64,000 bases of DNA from Zygaena filipendulae (GCA_907165275.2 OU015666.1:7718001-7782000), one strand, 5' to 3'. Shown: positions 43,946-55,145, numbered from the stretch's first letter. Notes: a model not told the origin generated them from the letters alone. Numbers and translations: made by a program.

Positions 43946-45417
43946 AAATGTGCCAGCAGTGGTAAAACAACATCATAAAATATGATATTATTAAGCTAGT
44001 TGAATAATTTCACCATTGCATTAATGTCGAATCGATCGTCAAACAAGCCACAATGCAATAACTTTGCACGCACCACCTGGCGTGATTCGGAACGTTTTCC
44101 CGCCAATAATTGCTCAGCGTCCAATGTCAGTCAATGCTCAAAGCTCACTGCTGGGGCTCATTGGCTTTGACGATTCATTTGTTAGTAGACGCACCGCTGG
44201 CTCGCTTTCGAACGGTGGTTCCGAATTCCGATTCAACGATCGCTTAACTCCAAAACCCGTCGTGATTTCCAAACAACATCGCTCGTCCTGACTAAAGATG
44301 ACAAATAAGTTAAAACTTGTCTACATTTTATTTTGTAATGCTTCCGCCGTGTTGCGAACAAGAGCTGCCCCCTCAGCCAAGTTAACAATCTATATTCGTA
44401 TCGCTATAGAAAAATTCCAAAACTAAGAAACTTATCGTCATATCACATGGTCACGAAAATCGACCCATTAAAAGTCATAAAAATTATCGAAAACAATGTT
44501 TTTTTGCAAATTTAACTATTAAAAAAAAATTTAACGTACCTACTTACCTACTTGGCGCGCGTCGTTGAGTAGGTACTTACCCCAATTTTTATCAAGGAAA
44601 GAAGGAAACCCAAAGATCTCAAACTGACAATCGAAATGATTTAATTATCTAAACGGTACTATTACGTGATTTGCAAAATATTTGAAAAACTTAGGGTAGG
44701 TACTCAATGACACACGGCAAGTAACATACATTCAAAAAACTTTTTTTTATTGTTAAATTTGCAACATTTTTTTTTTCGATCATTGAAACTTACTTTGTTT
44801 TTTATTTCATAAAGTTCGTAGTTCGTTTTGTAAAGTTTTTTTTTTGTCTTTTTTTAAATAGCCTAGTGAACGTAGTGGACGTAGCGTGATTTTTACGGTG
44901 AAAATGTTTTTGTTGGAATACACTTATTGCGATCTGTAATTAAGGTATAAATATTCAAGTATGCTTAAATACATTTTTTTTTTTAAGATAAAACATTAAA
45001 CATACAATCTCACTGAAGTAGATCCATGAAAATCCCTATATATTTTTAAAACATTGTTAAAAAAACTTTCAAACATACGGAAAATGTTATAGAAAGGACA
45101 CAATTTTAAAATAACTACCTTTATGGACTGAAACTTTTTGGGTTGAAACTTGTCCTTTTTCACAATTAAGTTTTTTTGGTGAAGATAAACACATTTTTAT
45201 TAAAATTTAAAAAAATAATACATACATATTTTACTACATATTTTAGTTGTAAATTGTCAAATTATAAAATCCATCAGTGTACCAACCTACTTGATAGCGA
45301 CACTTACGACTTGAATTATTCACAGGTTATGGTTACATGAACCCACCTTACGGTTCCAAAGGGGTCATAAACTTTCGGCGTACTGGTAAAATTACAAAAG
45401 CAAAGCATCAAACTGAA
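43946..45417. other. Non-coding spacer
   Basis: AT-rich. A plus frame at 44064-44291 lies in a slightly GC-richer patch but starts at TTG and has no signature or splice context that I trust. No repeat recognised. Confidence 0.4.
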
Positions 45418-45496
45418 GATCAAAGTCAAAGTCAAATAATTTTATTCAAAGTTGACTCTTTTCGACGTCAATAAAATTACAATAATAATTTACTTA
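45418..45496 (-). mobile_element. LINE 3' end, cut by a Helitron
   Basis: ATCAAAGTCAAAGTCAAATA next to ATTTTATTCAAAGTTGACTC is the reverse strand of a LINE ending in (TTTGAC)n after AATAAAAT. A Helitron begins at 45497. Confidence 0.5.
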
Positions 45497-45790
45497 CTAG
45501 CTGTAGCCCGCCGTTTCAACCGCGTGAGTTTCGGAATTCCCGCGGGAACAATGTTTTTCTATATTAAAAGTAGCCTAAGTAATTCTTTATTTAATATCAG
45601 CTATCTGCCAGTGAAAATCCCGTTAAAATCAGTTCAGCCGTTTCAGAGATTAGCCGGAACAAACAGACAGACAGACAGGCAGAGAAAAAACTTAAAAATT
45701 GATTTTTTGATGTATGTACCGTATAAAAGAGTAGGTACATACTTTCGCATGCATTTAGTGAAAAGCTGTTAATTTGAAGTTACAAACAAT
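45497..45790 (-). mobile_element. Helitron, CCGGAACAAAC subfamily copy 2
   Basis: CTAGCTGTAGCCCGCCGTTTC, CTATCTGCCAGTGAAAATCC, GAGATTAGCCGGAACAAAC, a GACA run, then TTTCGCATGCATTTAGTG. Confidence 0.7.
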
Positions 45791-45807
45791 TTTATCTATA
45801 TAATTAT

Positions 45808-45900
45808 GACAGCACCCATAAAATACCCGTCTTTCACAGCTGCCTAGTGTTATGGCTGAAGAGAAAAAGCTGCGTAACAAGCTGCCCAGTAGCACGCTGT
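45808..45900 (+). repeat. Dispersed repeat E, copy 2
   Basis: GACAGCACCCATAAAATACC through CAAGCTGCCCAGTAGCACGC; same order as 23704-23795. Confidence 0.6.
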
Positions 45901-45997
45901 CAATTTTAATTTATATACTAGTGTTTACTCGTATTCCAAATAATAAGATTGTGATCAGAATTCATATTCTTAATTTTTTTTATCAAAAAACCCTTAA

Positions 45998-46128
45998 TCC
46001 TTGCTATAAATGCGAATGTAAGTTTGTTTGTTTGTTACGCTTTCACGTTTTAACTTCTCAACCGATCATCGTTGAAGTCAGAGGAGAAAATAACATAGTG
46101 TACTTTTTCAACCTCGGGGAACAGCTAG
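45998..46128 (+). mobile_element. Helitron, short complete copy
   Basis: A|TCCTTGCTATAAATGCGAAT start, CTCAACCGATCATCG, then CTCGGGGAACAGCTAG|T. 131 bp. It lies only 25 bases from the candidate exon. Confidence 0.8.
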
Positions 46129-46153
46129 TGTAATCATAAAGGGGTGCACTCAC

Positions 46154-46560
46154 GTGTTGTTGGCGGAGGAGAGACGCCGGTGTAAGCTGCGCAGCGACAT
46201 GGCGTACCCCTAGCAGGGCGGGCTGCCGCTGCCCTTAGCGCGCGGCCGGCGCAGCGCGCGCGCGCCGAAGAACGCGCCCTCCTCGTTGCACGACTGCGAA
46301 CGCTGCGACGCCAACATGCCGGCGACGCGGCCCAGCGCGTGCAGCGGCCGCACGCGCGCGCGCCTACCCCACCCGCACCCACCCACCGCCTCAATCTTGC
46401 CGGCCGCCCGCGCCCCGGCGCGCTTCCCGGCGCCCCCGCCTACCGCGCGCGCGCTACGCTCGCCGCACTCACGCCGCGCATCGGGCGCGCCCCCGCGACG
46501 AGACACACTGGCCGACCACCCGCGGCCCACGCTCACGCTCAACAACTTGGCACTTGTGTA
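46154..46560 (-). other. CpG island with candidate first coding exon of an unknown gene
   Basis: A 400-base island of very high GC and CpG content in AT-rich surroundings. Read leftward, an ATG at 46200 opens MSLRSLHRRLSSANNT and runs 47 coding bases to a strong donor (AACAACAC|GTGAGT, last exon base 46154, phase 2). A purine sits at -3 of the ATG. Upstream lies a 35-codon small frame (46317-46210, MLASQRSQSCNEEG...), which could be an upstream ORF, plus long open GC-rich frames that are probably composition effects. The following exon is not identifiable in this window. The protein family is unknown to me. Alternatives: a non-coding first exon or an island without a gene. Confidence 0.4.
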
Positions 46561-47110
46561 CACTACACCTTACTTTTCTATGACTCGTTATATCGATTGA
46601 AGGCGCTTAGTCGTTCGTTTGATTCGCTTTTGTTTAATTTGTTACGATTTATTTACTGTTTGTTGTTTTGCTTTTATTTTATTGATTTGATCTGCAATCA
46701 ATGTCGGAGGATCTGAAACAAATTGAGACATTAATTTGAATGAGATAGTAACAAGAATAATATAATAACTACCTAGTATGTACCTATGTATATTTGCTAA
46801 ATTTTAAGGAACCTCTTTTTACTACCTGTGTTTACACTTATACACTTGGTCACGTGATTTTGCACTAACGAGTGTGGATAAACTTACAACAATCCAATGA
46901 AAACAGGGATGAAGGTAAGTTGTATTCCCAACTCGACCTCGCAACATATTATATTATGTATCTACCATGTGTATAATATAATTCATAATCCATTTCACCC
47001 ACGTAAATACATAGGAACATATGTATTACAATTAACTATTCGTCAAACTATTTTTGGGATTTTTTTTTTTTTTTTATTTTATCTCGATATGTAGTACCTA
47101 ACTAGTCCAG
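46561..47110. other. Non-coding, upstream of the island
   Basis: AT-rich. If the minus-strand exon is real this is its distal promoter region. No element recognised. Confidence 0.3.
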
Positions 47111-47346
47111 GGCCCTTATTCTCTATGACCAATAACATTCCTTGTCCATAACGCGCGTCTTAAAAACATAATTCCAACCGCTCCAGATAACAAAATATTA
47201 TAAATTAATATTATGTATACCATAATACACGTTGTAAGTGACTTTTTTTTAATTGAAACTTCTTTGATCGCGACTCGCGAGGGAAAAACAGTTTTTGGGG
47301 CGTCTTATCTTAACGCGGCATGTTATGTTCATAGTGAATAAGGGCC
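47111..47346. mobile_element. MITE F, complete copy
   Basis: GGCCCTTATTCTCTATGACC at the left pairs with ATGTTCATAGTGAATAAGGGCC at the right; inner GACGC(G/C) and AACGCGG blocks mirror each other imperfectly. 236 bp. A half copy is at 24696. Confidence 0.8.
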
Positions 47347-48159
47347 TAGAAATACTAATATGTTCCACTTACGTATTTCAAAATATTTTTTTTAAAACAA
47401 TTCGTCCGTAGCGAGAAACCGGCAAGCAAAAAGTAGAAATAACGTGCATATTTATAAATACGATTAACATTAACTAAGAACAAATCTGTTTAATCTTAAG
47501 CAGATTAAAAAATAACCATAAATTCTACGTAATTTTTTGTGAAAATGTACATTAATCCAAATTACAAACGTACGAAAAAGCGAACCTATTTAATTTAACT
47601 TTGCGAAATTAAGAATTATGGACATCACATTTAATTTATTATACCCGGATGAGTCGTTCATTTAGCTAGAGAAAGATTATACACATGTAATAAGAGTATG
47701 TGTTTTATATGTATAAATAGGCGGGTCCCTAATTAGTCAGGGGTTGAACTGGAACAAAATACGGCTAGCGGAGGTTCACCCATAAGCTCTATTCGAAAAC
47801 GTGTACGAATACATTTCATGAGTTGTTACATTCTGAATGGGGCATCATTTAATATTTTGGAAGCTATAAAATTTCTTTTCTTTCCGTATAAAAAGACTAG
47901 GTACACGCCAGGTTACAGTTTTTGCTTTGAACTGGTCGATGTCACTACCCATTACAATATAGGTCAAATGTGAGAGCAACTCGCTACCGTTCCAATATAA
48001 AATGCGAAACACTCTCGGTCGTTTCATATCTGTTTTCTATGATGAAATCCGCTCGTGAAACGCAACAACAGAAACTTTTGATAGATTTAAAAGTTCTTAA
48101 TATCGGTGTTTCGTGATATGACAAAAATTTTATACTGAGGATACTTATTTTATTTATTT
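47347..48159. other. Non-coding spacer
   Basis: No repeat or gene recognised. Confidence 0.4.
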
Positions 48160-48227
48160 ATGTTTTTTATGTTTATTCCCGCGGGAACTCCGACATCAAC
48201 GCGGGTGAAACCGCGGGGAATTTCTAG
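48160..48227 (+). mobile_element. Helitron 3' end fragment
   Basis: TATTCCCGCGGGAACTCCGA, GGGTGAAACCGCGGGG, then CTAG (48224-48227) before T. Confidence 0.65.
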
Positions 48228-48230
48228 TCC

Positions 48231-48325
48231 TAAATAAACGTGGGTGCACGTGGGTAAAAGACCTTTCTTTACATTTGATTGGTATGGTCCGTCAGCGCGT
48301 CGACAACTTACCTCTATGGTCGGCA
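48231..48325 (-). repeat. Dispersed repeat G, copy 1
   Basis: Reverse complement of the pattern GTTGTCGACGCGCTGACG ... AAAGGTC(A/T)TTTACCC(G/A)CGTG found at 52600-52720; also related to 56240-56385. Confidence 0.6.
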
Positions 48326-50485
48326 ACTCGTCCGCTCAATTTTCTTGAATATTTTTTTTCTTAAAAAATATTGTTTTTTTTTAGTTACCTATTTGTGACA
48401 AGAATCCAAATACTGAATGGGTCCTTCAATACGTCTCTCGTTTAACCGTACAGCCTGTATAGTTAACATGTGTTTTATAATATTTATTTTAAGAAATAAA
48501 ATATGTATTATAATATACAATTACAACACATTAAACCCGATATTGATATGCCATCACAGTCACAAGTGTAAGAACAAACAATGGTGTTTTGCCTCCATTT
48601 AACGCAATTTATTTACGTGATACTTCCTCCATATGCTGGGAAAGCAAGTAATTTGATTACAGCTTGTTAATTAAAAGAACACACACTCCATGCTATAACG
48701 AGCGTAATTATAAAGATCATCAACGGTATATTAGATCTCGCGATGTTAATTAGGATAAATGTTAGGTAATATACCTATAGGACAACTTCAGTGTACAAGT
48801 GCCTACGTAGTTAGGTACATGTTTGTTTCAAGAAGAAGAGATAAGATGCTCTACAATGATTAATTTTCGCTTATAATAAACAAATCTAAATCCCCAAATC
48901 CTCTTATGGCAAATGCAACGGATGAATTCAGAGGCCCTGAGAGAAAAAAAAGGGCCTGTTCGGTAAAGTTCGCGACCGAAAAGTTCCCCACCGAAGATTG
49001 GTCAACGGTATTTCTGCTACCGGAGTTCGGTTTGGCACCATATTTGGTCAGTATGCTCTCCCGTAATTTGTATGCACATTATTGACACCGTGCGGGGTCG
49101 GTCACTGTGCCTGCTGGTCACTGATATTGTGTCACCAACATGTCCTTCGGGCAACGAAGGGCGACCGAAATCTCCTCGGTCTAATTGATTTCTCTCCGTG
49201 ATATGAGATCTGAGTTTGGAGATGGGCCAATATTCGTTTTTAGACGGTTTCACAAACTAGAAATAAAAAGGTATTTAGTTGCTTATATATTGTAGGTACG
49301 TATAGCATAGTAAAAGAAACGTAGACTTGAAACGGGTGCATTTACTAAGCTCAAAAGTGAAACTGGGTCTTAATTCATTAATGTAAAATTAAAAATGTTA
49401 GTAAAATTTTAAACACAATTGTAACGTGTGATACATAATATCTCGTAACGAAACGTCGATAGAAGTTTCATATAATAAGGAAGTAAACACCCAGAAATCG
49501 CAGATTCGATTCGTACTTTATTTAGGTACGTATTTATTACAAATGTTAAGTTGTAGTAAAGTCGTCGTCGTATACGTCGTCGTATAGTCGTATATGTTGT
49601 TATAGTCACTAATGGCACATCACATCTTCAAAGTTTGAAGCTATAGGTACACAAGTATGATTACAGCGATATTAAATTTATGTATTAAGGGGCTTTGAGC
49701 GCTACTCGCTAAAACAATCACATCTTGAAAAATATTTCATTTGTAAAAATCGCCAAATACGGCTTTATTTGTCGGATTTTGTAATTATCGTTTATTTTCA
49801 ATGCTGTAGAACTATTTTTTAAATTATAGTTTTCACCTATTCTATTTTACATCACTGCCTGTCGCTCTCTTTAGAAATCATGTATGTCGAAATATACGTA
49901 GAGGCGCCTTAACGCGCAAAATTATATCTGGTATAGGTAAAATTTTAATTAAATTTGAAGTCACACGTCTTATGCATACCTTATACGCTCACAAGTTTCG
50001 AAAGAGACGTAAAACCGAAGACGGCATGCCAATAAGCGGGGTGAAAGTAATAAAACTTGACACAATTTTGAAGAATTCGTTTTGTCAAGTAAGTGGGTAC
50101 AAGAGCGGAGCGGCACCTCCACATCGATTTTTCGCTAAGTATATTTTCGCGGGTACACTCGTCCTAAATACGTAGAGCATTGTGCGAGCTCAGCCGGCGA
50201 TACTCGATTGAAATTGGTTATGTGAGAGAGAAAAAAAAGGTTTAGTTTGAACAAAGATTATACGTATTTATTTGCCTTCACACACTCAAGTCACACACGT
50301 CTGTATCCTGATACAAAAGAAGAGCAGTGAGGGAAGCATACATCACACGACTTTTATACTATGGTCCTAGGGAGGGCAATCGGTACGAACCAAGTACAAT
50401 ACGACGCTGGAATTAGTTTTTGTATTTAATTTTTTATAACACCACGGCGCGCGGCGCGGCTAAGTTACCCCTGCCAATGTATAGT
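48326..50485. other. Non-coding spacer with one structured patch
   Basis: Bases 48940-49255 are GC-richer and open on the minus strand for 78 codons (49017-49253) without a known family. A GTCGTC run lies at 49559-49590. Nothing else recognised. Confidence 0.35.
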
Positions 50486-50489
50486 ATGC

Positions 50490-50690
50490 AAAATTTAATT
50501 TCGTTTCACCCGCGTTAATTTCGGAGTCCCCGTGGGAATTCCGAAGTAAAAAGTACCCTTTGCCCTTCTCTATACCCCTGACAACATGTATGCAAAATTT
50601 CATGATGATCTGTTGCGCTGTTGAGGCATGAAAGCGTAACCAACCAATAAACAAACAAACTCACTTTGGCATTTACAATAGTAAGCATTT
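50490..50690 (-). mobile_element. Helitron lacking its 3' terminus
   Basis: TTTCACCCGCGTTAATTTCGG, CCGTGGGAATTCCGAAG, ATACCCCTGACAACATGTAT, AACAAACAAACTCACTTTGG. The CTRR end is replaced by unrelated sequence. Confidence 0.65.
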
Positions 50691-52124
50691 GATATTTAGT
50701 ATCATAATTTAGAAAAATTATTATGTATTTTATCTATCTGCCTGCGTACCTTCTCAAAGTATGTACAAACTCTGCTTAATTTGAGTCCAGATGGTGCTGT
50801 CTGATTATTATTAATTATTTTTTTTTTCAATTTCTACCAATAAAATACCTAATGTGTCTACCTAAAATCAGCTTATTAATTTGCAAATTGAACATTTGGA
50901 ACTTCAAATACTGCAGGAGCCGCATCTTTTAATCGCTCGAATTTCTTTCGCATACGGGATCGCGAATTCACATGCGAATGCTCATACATTTTTTAAGCAT
51001 TCACATGCGAATTTGCAATTCGCCGCGTTCCAATCACTGATTCGTCACTCCTCATCTGACCAGTACGACTCCATCGGCTCTCCTTTCAAGTCCTAAAATT
51101 CACATTCCGATATAAAAAAGTAACAACTGGGTCGTTATTTTACTCTTATGAGACCGAAAAGCGAATGTCTATGCTCGTGGGATGTTCTGACATCATTCCA
51201 GTAAAACTAAAATGAAGTCTACGTTGCTATATGTACCTATAGGTAGTTCTACTTTATTCAGAATGCTCTTTCGACTCACGTTTGTCACTTCGCCCGACCA
51301 AAAAGAATATTACGCATATAAGTATTTTCCTTCTGTCCAGTTACGAATTTGTGTTCTGTAAATAATAACCAAAAATACTGTACAAAAATTAAACATTTTC
51401 CACCATTATTAAAACGTTACCAGTTTTGACACTGTAATTAAGATAAATTCGAGAATTAAAGGGGCACGTTTCATTTAACTTTCCATTATCTCAATGTTTT
51501 TTTATATAAGATTATCTCACTAACATTATCATGAGTATCTACTGCGGTAAAATTAATTATTCGAAAGTAAATAATATTGAATTACGAATGCTTAACAAAA
51601 ATAAACTTTTATAGTAAATAAATAGAGTTTCATTTTGTAGCGGAGCGGTGTGTGGTATCATCTGCTAATAAGATTAGCACTTAGGTAGCGCGGTAGCTAA
51701 GTAAATAATCATTTGAACACGCCTGGCTCGGAGATAAGATGCTAAATACGATGCGGAAATTAAGAGCGAACCCCTCGGGATCTCTTCCTAAATTAGTTAT
51801 TCAATCAATTTTATGACAACCTTCAAGTACGAGTGGTGGCACGTTTTCGACACCTGATTTTACAAGTGCTTATTTATTCTTTTACATCCTTTCTATTTTA
51901 TGGCGTGGAAGGTATGCGGGCTCATGTTACACGACCAAGGAGGGTGCTATAGGAAGATCCGGTGCGCACTCAAATGGCCAAAGCTGCAATGAGCAAGCTG
52001 ATTAGGTACAATGTAGAATATAAAAATAACATTTGGACATTATCACACAGTGCCTGTATCTGGTTTTAAACTAATTGTTAGCAAAACTTGTATGCGTAAC
52101 TAATATGAATATCAAATCACTTAT
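50691..52124. other. Non-coding spacer
   Basis: The frame at 50881-51096 contains a doubled ATTCACATGCGAAT motif and no protein signature. No gene recognised. Confidence 0.4.
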
Positions 52125-52270
52125 ACAAATGCTAAAATACTTTTTGGTTCTAAATACATACTTAAAATACATACTAAATACCAAGACTCACACACAAATT
52201 AATGTTCATCACCAAAATGTTTACTCAGATGCGGGGCTCGAACCCGTGATATCCTGCATAACCTGCAAAT
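52125..52270 (-). mobile_element. tRNA-derived SINE
   Basis: On the minus strand: CACGGGTTCGAGCCCCGCATC (B box GGTTCGAGCCC) then TGGTGATGAACATTAAT and TTAGTATGTATTTTAAG. The A box is degraded. Confidence 0.6.
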
Positions 52271-52439
52271 AAAACTATAGGTAGACTCTTGTTGTATGCG
52301 TATGAAATATTTTGGAGTCAGATTTGTTTTACTTTATTGATTATTGTTCAACCAATCGGGATTCCTTTTACAAAAAAAACTTCTGGATGACTCTCGGGTG
52401 GGTCTAATCTAGGACAAATTCAGGAAATCCTGGACGGAA

Positions 52440-52535
52440 AGCTATATACAGGTTGAAAGGCTAAACGAAGCACATACTGAACAAGGATTTTCAGTATCAG
52501 ATCCTCGTCTTAAATATCTAAAAAAATTATACGCA
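52440..52535 (+). repeat. Dispersed repeat H, copy 1
   Basis: AGGTTGAAAGGCTAAACGAAG, TTTTCAGTATCAGATCCTCG, CTTAAATAT: same order as 58655-58745. Confidence 0.6.
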
Positions 52536-52599
52536 TAACATTAATTTTTGACGTAATTATTCATTAAAACAAATTATTCACGAAAAATTCAGCACAAAA

Positions 52600-52720
52600 G
52601 TTGTCGACGCGCTGACGTATCATACCCTGAGGCGATTCAATACCCCTTGCCTTTATTTTACTGCTGACGCGCCGAAAAATCTAATATAAAGGTCATTTAC
52701 CCGCGTGTACCCACACTCTT
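52600..52720 (+). repeat. Dispersed repeat G, copy 2
   Basis: AGTTGTCGACGCGCTGACG, TGCTGACGCGCCGAAAAAT, ATAAAGGTCATTTACCCGCG. Copies at 48231 (inverted) and 56240. Confidence 0.65.
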
Positions 52721-52871
52721 TGTTAAGGTTTTCCCTGTGATCCATAAGTGTTTATTTCTAAAGATATTTCAGTTACATGTAAGCCTGAACTGCATCGAGA
52801 ACTTGAATATGTCCAATGTCCGCCGTTTAAAATTCCACTTTGTATCTCTATGTGATACAGAAAAGTCAGAA

Positions 52872-52910
52872 ACAGAATATATCTATCTATCTATCTATAT
52901 ATCTATGAGC
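52872..52910 (+). repeat. ATCT microsatellite
   Basis: About five ATCT units (TATCTATCTATCTATCTAT) next to ATATATCTATG. Confidence 0.85.
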
Positions 52911-52939
52911 AATTCTTGTATATAAATATATTATATGTA

Positions 52940-53050
52940 TGTAATGTGAATCTCGGAAACGGCTCAGACGATTTTCATGAAATTTTTTATGCAAAGGGTT
53001 TCGGGGGCGGTTAATAGATCTAGCTAGGTTTCATTTTTAGAAACGTCGTT
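52940..53050 (+). repeat. Dispersed repeat fragment (GATCTAGCTAGG type)
   Basis: GAATCTCGGAAACGGCTC, TTTTCATGAAATTTTTTATG, TTTCGGGGGCGGTTAATAGA, CTAGCTAGG: a block I recall as widespread in moth genomes. Class uncertain. Confidence 0.45.
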
Positions 53051-54231
53051 TTATCCGTGTTTTCAGCCAATGAAAAATTGGTGTAGCACGGTCGCCCAGA
53101 TATTCTATGTGGCAGTGCAGATGGTGCTAAGGAAAATGTTGCACATATCTACAATGGATTAGAAGAAGAAAGAAAGAATAAACAAACACACTGTGCACAT
53201 GGAGATTTGACAAATGGCCAAGAGAAAGTCATATAACCCAGACAAATTTGACGTTGTGATTAGTCAATAATAATAATCGTTCTGACCAAGTCAGCCTCCC
53301 AGTTATCTACTGCTGTTCTGCGAAATATCAGGCAGGTTCTTGTTGACATAATTTAGTGGAAATTGGGTAAAATATGTAGATTAGCTAAACTGCTTATTGA
53401 ACACCTTAAAAATAACAATTTTTAACTAAGCATAAAATCAGGCGATCTTACGGCTCAAACTGATGACTTCCATGCAATTTTAGGTTGCTAAGTACAATTG
53501 CAATAAAAGGAGTTTATCGAACATATATAGCGTCACAAAAGTCTAGAGCCAGTGCTGTATGTCTACGAAAATTCTGTAACGAAATAAAAATGACTTCAGA
53601 CTGGCAAGTTTCAAAGGAAAAAAAAGAAAATTAAGTTTAATCGAGTCCGAGCTAGCCGCAAAAATTTATTAAAAGAACAGAACAAAAACGTCAGAAGCGA
53701 CACAAACGACCTATGACGGAGGGCGCCGTGTCGTTTTATTTTCGCACAGTCCGGTTTGCAGCCTCCGCCTCTGCTCTATACTCCCATTAATCTTACGTGT
53801 GACGTTTTGGAGGACACCCACGGTATAGGTCCGAAGATTTAACGATACGATATGACTATGACACGTACAACTCGTTGAAATATCGCGTCGATAACCTATC
53901 CAACGTCGCTTTATACTTAAATTCGATTTCGTTTTGTCACACTATAAAAAACACTGAGTGATGCGGTGTGAGTACATCTACAAAGTAGACTGGAGATCTG
54001 ATGATGAATGCGAATGGCGATGAACTGATCGTCGTGGAGATCCTAGAGGAAGGCTGGAACCTTGTAGGAGACCAGTCAGGTAACAAGTATATGGTAGGTA
54101 TTTGATACAAAGCAGTCTTCCCATTCGGGTCAGCGTACGAAACAGGAATTGATCTACATAAGTAGGTATGTCAAACTGTTTTGACAACACGGTTGGTCTA
54201 GTGTGAGGTCTAGTGGTAAGGGCATCCATTA
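53051..54231. other. Non-coding spacer
   Basis: The GC-richer patch at 53700-53770 and the segment 53990-54070 (GATCGTCGTGGAGATCCTAG) might be the end of a decayed LINE; evidence is thin. Confidence 0.3.
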
Positions 54232-54393
54232 ATCACGTGAGGCAATTTTTCAACCCCCTCCTCCCTCTCCTCTTAATGAGATGTCGTGAGATTTTTGTCG
54301 ACCCCCTCCCCCTTCACCCTAATCTCACGTGAGATTTTTCAAAATGCGTATTTTTCATTTAAATCATAAAAAATACAATGTTCATGTAAATAC
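54232..54393 (+). repeat. Host repeat carrying CACGTGAGAT, left part
   Basis: TCACGTGAGGCAATTTTTCA, ACCCCCTCCTCCCTCTCC, CCCCCTCCCCCTTCACCC, ATCTCACGTGAGATTTTTCA. It is interrupted at ATAC by the gypsy mini-element; related CACGTGAGATTAGG resumes near 55253. Confidence 0.5.
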
Positions 54394-54527
54394 TGTAGTG
54401 TGTAATGTATAGGTATAGCTACGTATATGCATTCCTTAGAACGTAAGTACATATTAATGTGAACACTTGAATAAATGACATTCATTCGTTACTGAGACAC
54501 CGGACTACTCATTTCTACATCCCGACA
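54394..54527 (+). repeat. 5' LTR of gypsy mini-element
   Basis: 134 bp with TG...CA ends; contains AATAAA (within TTGAATAAATGAC). Identical to 55012-55145. Confidence 0.95.
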
Positions 54528-54544
54528 TGGCGACCCTGCACAAG
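54528..54544 (+). other. Primer-binding site of gypsy mini-element
   Basis: TGGCGACCCTGCACAAG starts at the first base after the LTR. TGGCGACC resembles a tRNA-Arg-type priming site from memory; not certain. Confidence 0.7.
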
Positions 54545-54798
54545 CAGACGCTCATAAGAATTTAATTAAGTGCAAAAATGTAACGAAATTACTTTACGAT
54601 AAAAATGTATATCCTATAGAATATAAGAATAGCGATTTAATTTTGGTAAAAAACGAATGTGCCTCAAAGTTAACTAAGTTGTATGATGGTCCATTTTTAG
54701 TATTAGAAGATTTGGGTGTAAACGTAAAAATTGTCAAGAACAATAACAAAACAGATGTTGTCCACAAAAATAGGACAAAGCCATATGTAACCACCTAG
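54541..54798 (+). pseudogene. Remnant of Ty3/gypsy integrase C-terminus
   Basis: About 85 codons in one open frame ending at TAG 54796-54798. It includes NSDLILVKNE (compare the GDLVLVKNE-type motif), KLYDGPFLVLE and VVHKNRTKPY, the integrase tail that in gypsy elements follows the catalytic core. There is no start codon in this frame and the catalytic DDE region is gone; the deletion joins the primer-binding site almost directly to this tail. About 200 bases of non-coding sequence follow before the 3' LTR. Confidence 0.8.
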
Positions 54799-55011
54799 TG
54801 TAGAAATATGCTTACTGTTTAGAATTACTATTTAGATATCTGCAACATTGTATTATGCTATGATGATACGATATTATGTTACGCTATAACTTGCTTTGTA
54901 TAATCATATCTACTTATTGTTTTGTTTTGTGTATGTTAATCAATGTAATGTTTTAAAAAAAAAAATCTTATTGTATTCAAGATTTTCTTTTAAATTTTTC
55001 ACCCCCGGAGG

Positions 55012-55145
55012 TGTAGTGTGTAATGTATAGGTATAGCTACGTATATGCATTCCTTAGAACGTAAGTACATATTAATGTGAACACTTGAATAAATGACATT
55101 CATTCGTTACTGAGACACCGGACTACTCATTTCTACATCCCGACA
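55012..55145 (+). repeat. 3' LTR of gypsy mini-element
   Basis: Identical to the 5' LTR; preceded by CCCCCGGAGG, a weak polypurine tract. Confidence 0.95.

Larger units (their letters stand above)
54394..55145 (+). mobile_element. Ty3/gypsy-derived mini-element (internally deleted)
   Basis: 752 bp in total. Two identical 134-bp LTRs (TGTAGTGTG...CCCGACA) are flanked by a 4-bp target duplication, ATAC (54390-54393 and 55146-55149). A primer-binding site directly follows the 5' LTR and a G-rich tract precedes the 3' LTR. The interior keeps only the last part of integrase. Identical LTRs imply a recent insertion, so a derivative lacking gag, protease, RT and most of integrase was copied in trans. 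Confidence 0.93.

Noticed and set aside
44064..44291. 75-codon plus frame as a gene
   Set aside because: Starts at TTG, no known motif, no splice signals of good quality, and no repeat or RNA context to support it.
46286..46716. Plus-strand frames of 104 and 125 codons in the CpG island
   Set aside because: Runs of Pro, Ala and Arg expected from GC-rich DNA; no start context or splice site, and they overlap the better minus-strand candidate.
50881..51096. 71-codon plus frame
   Set aside because: Built around a doubled ATTCACATGCGAAT motif; no protein signature.
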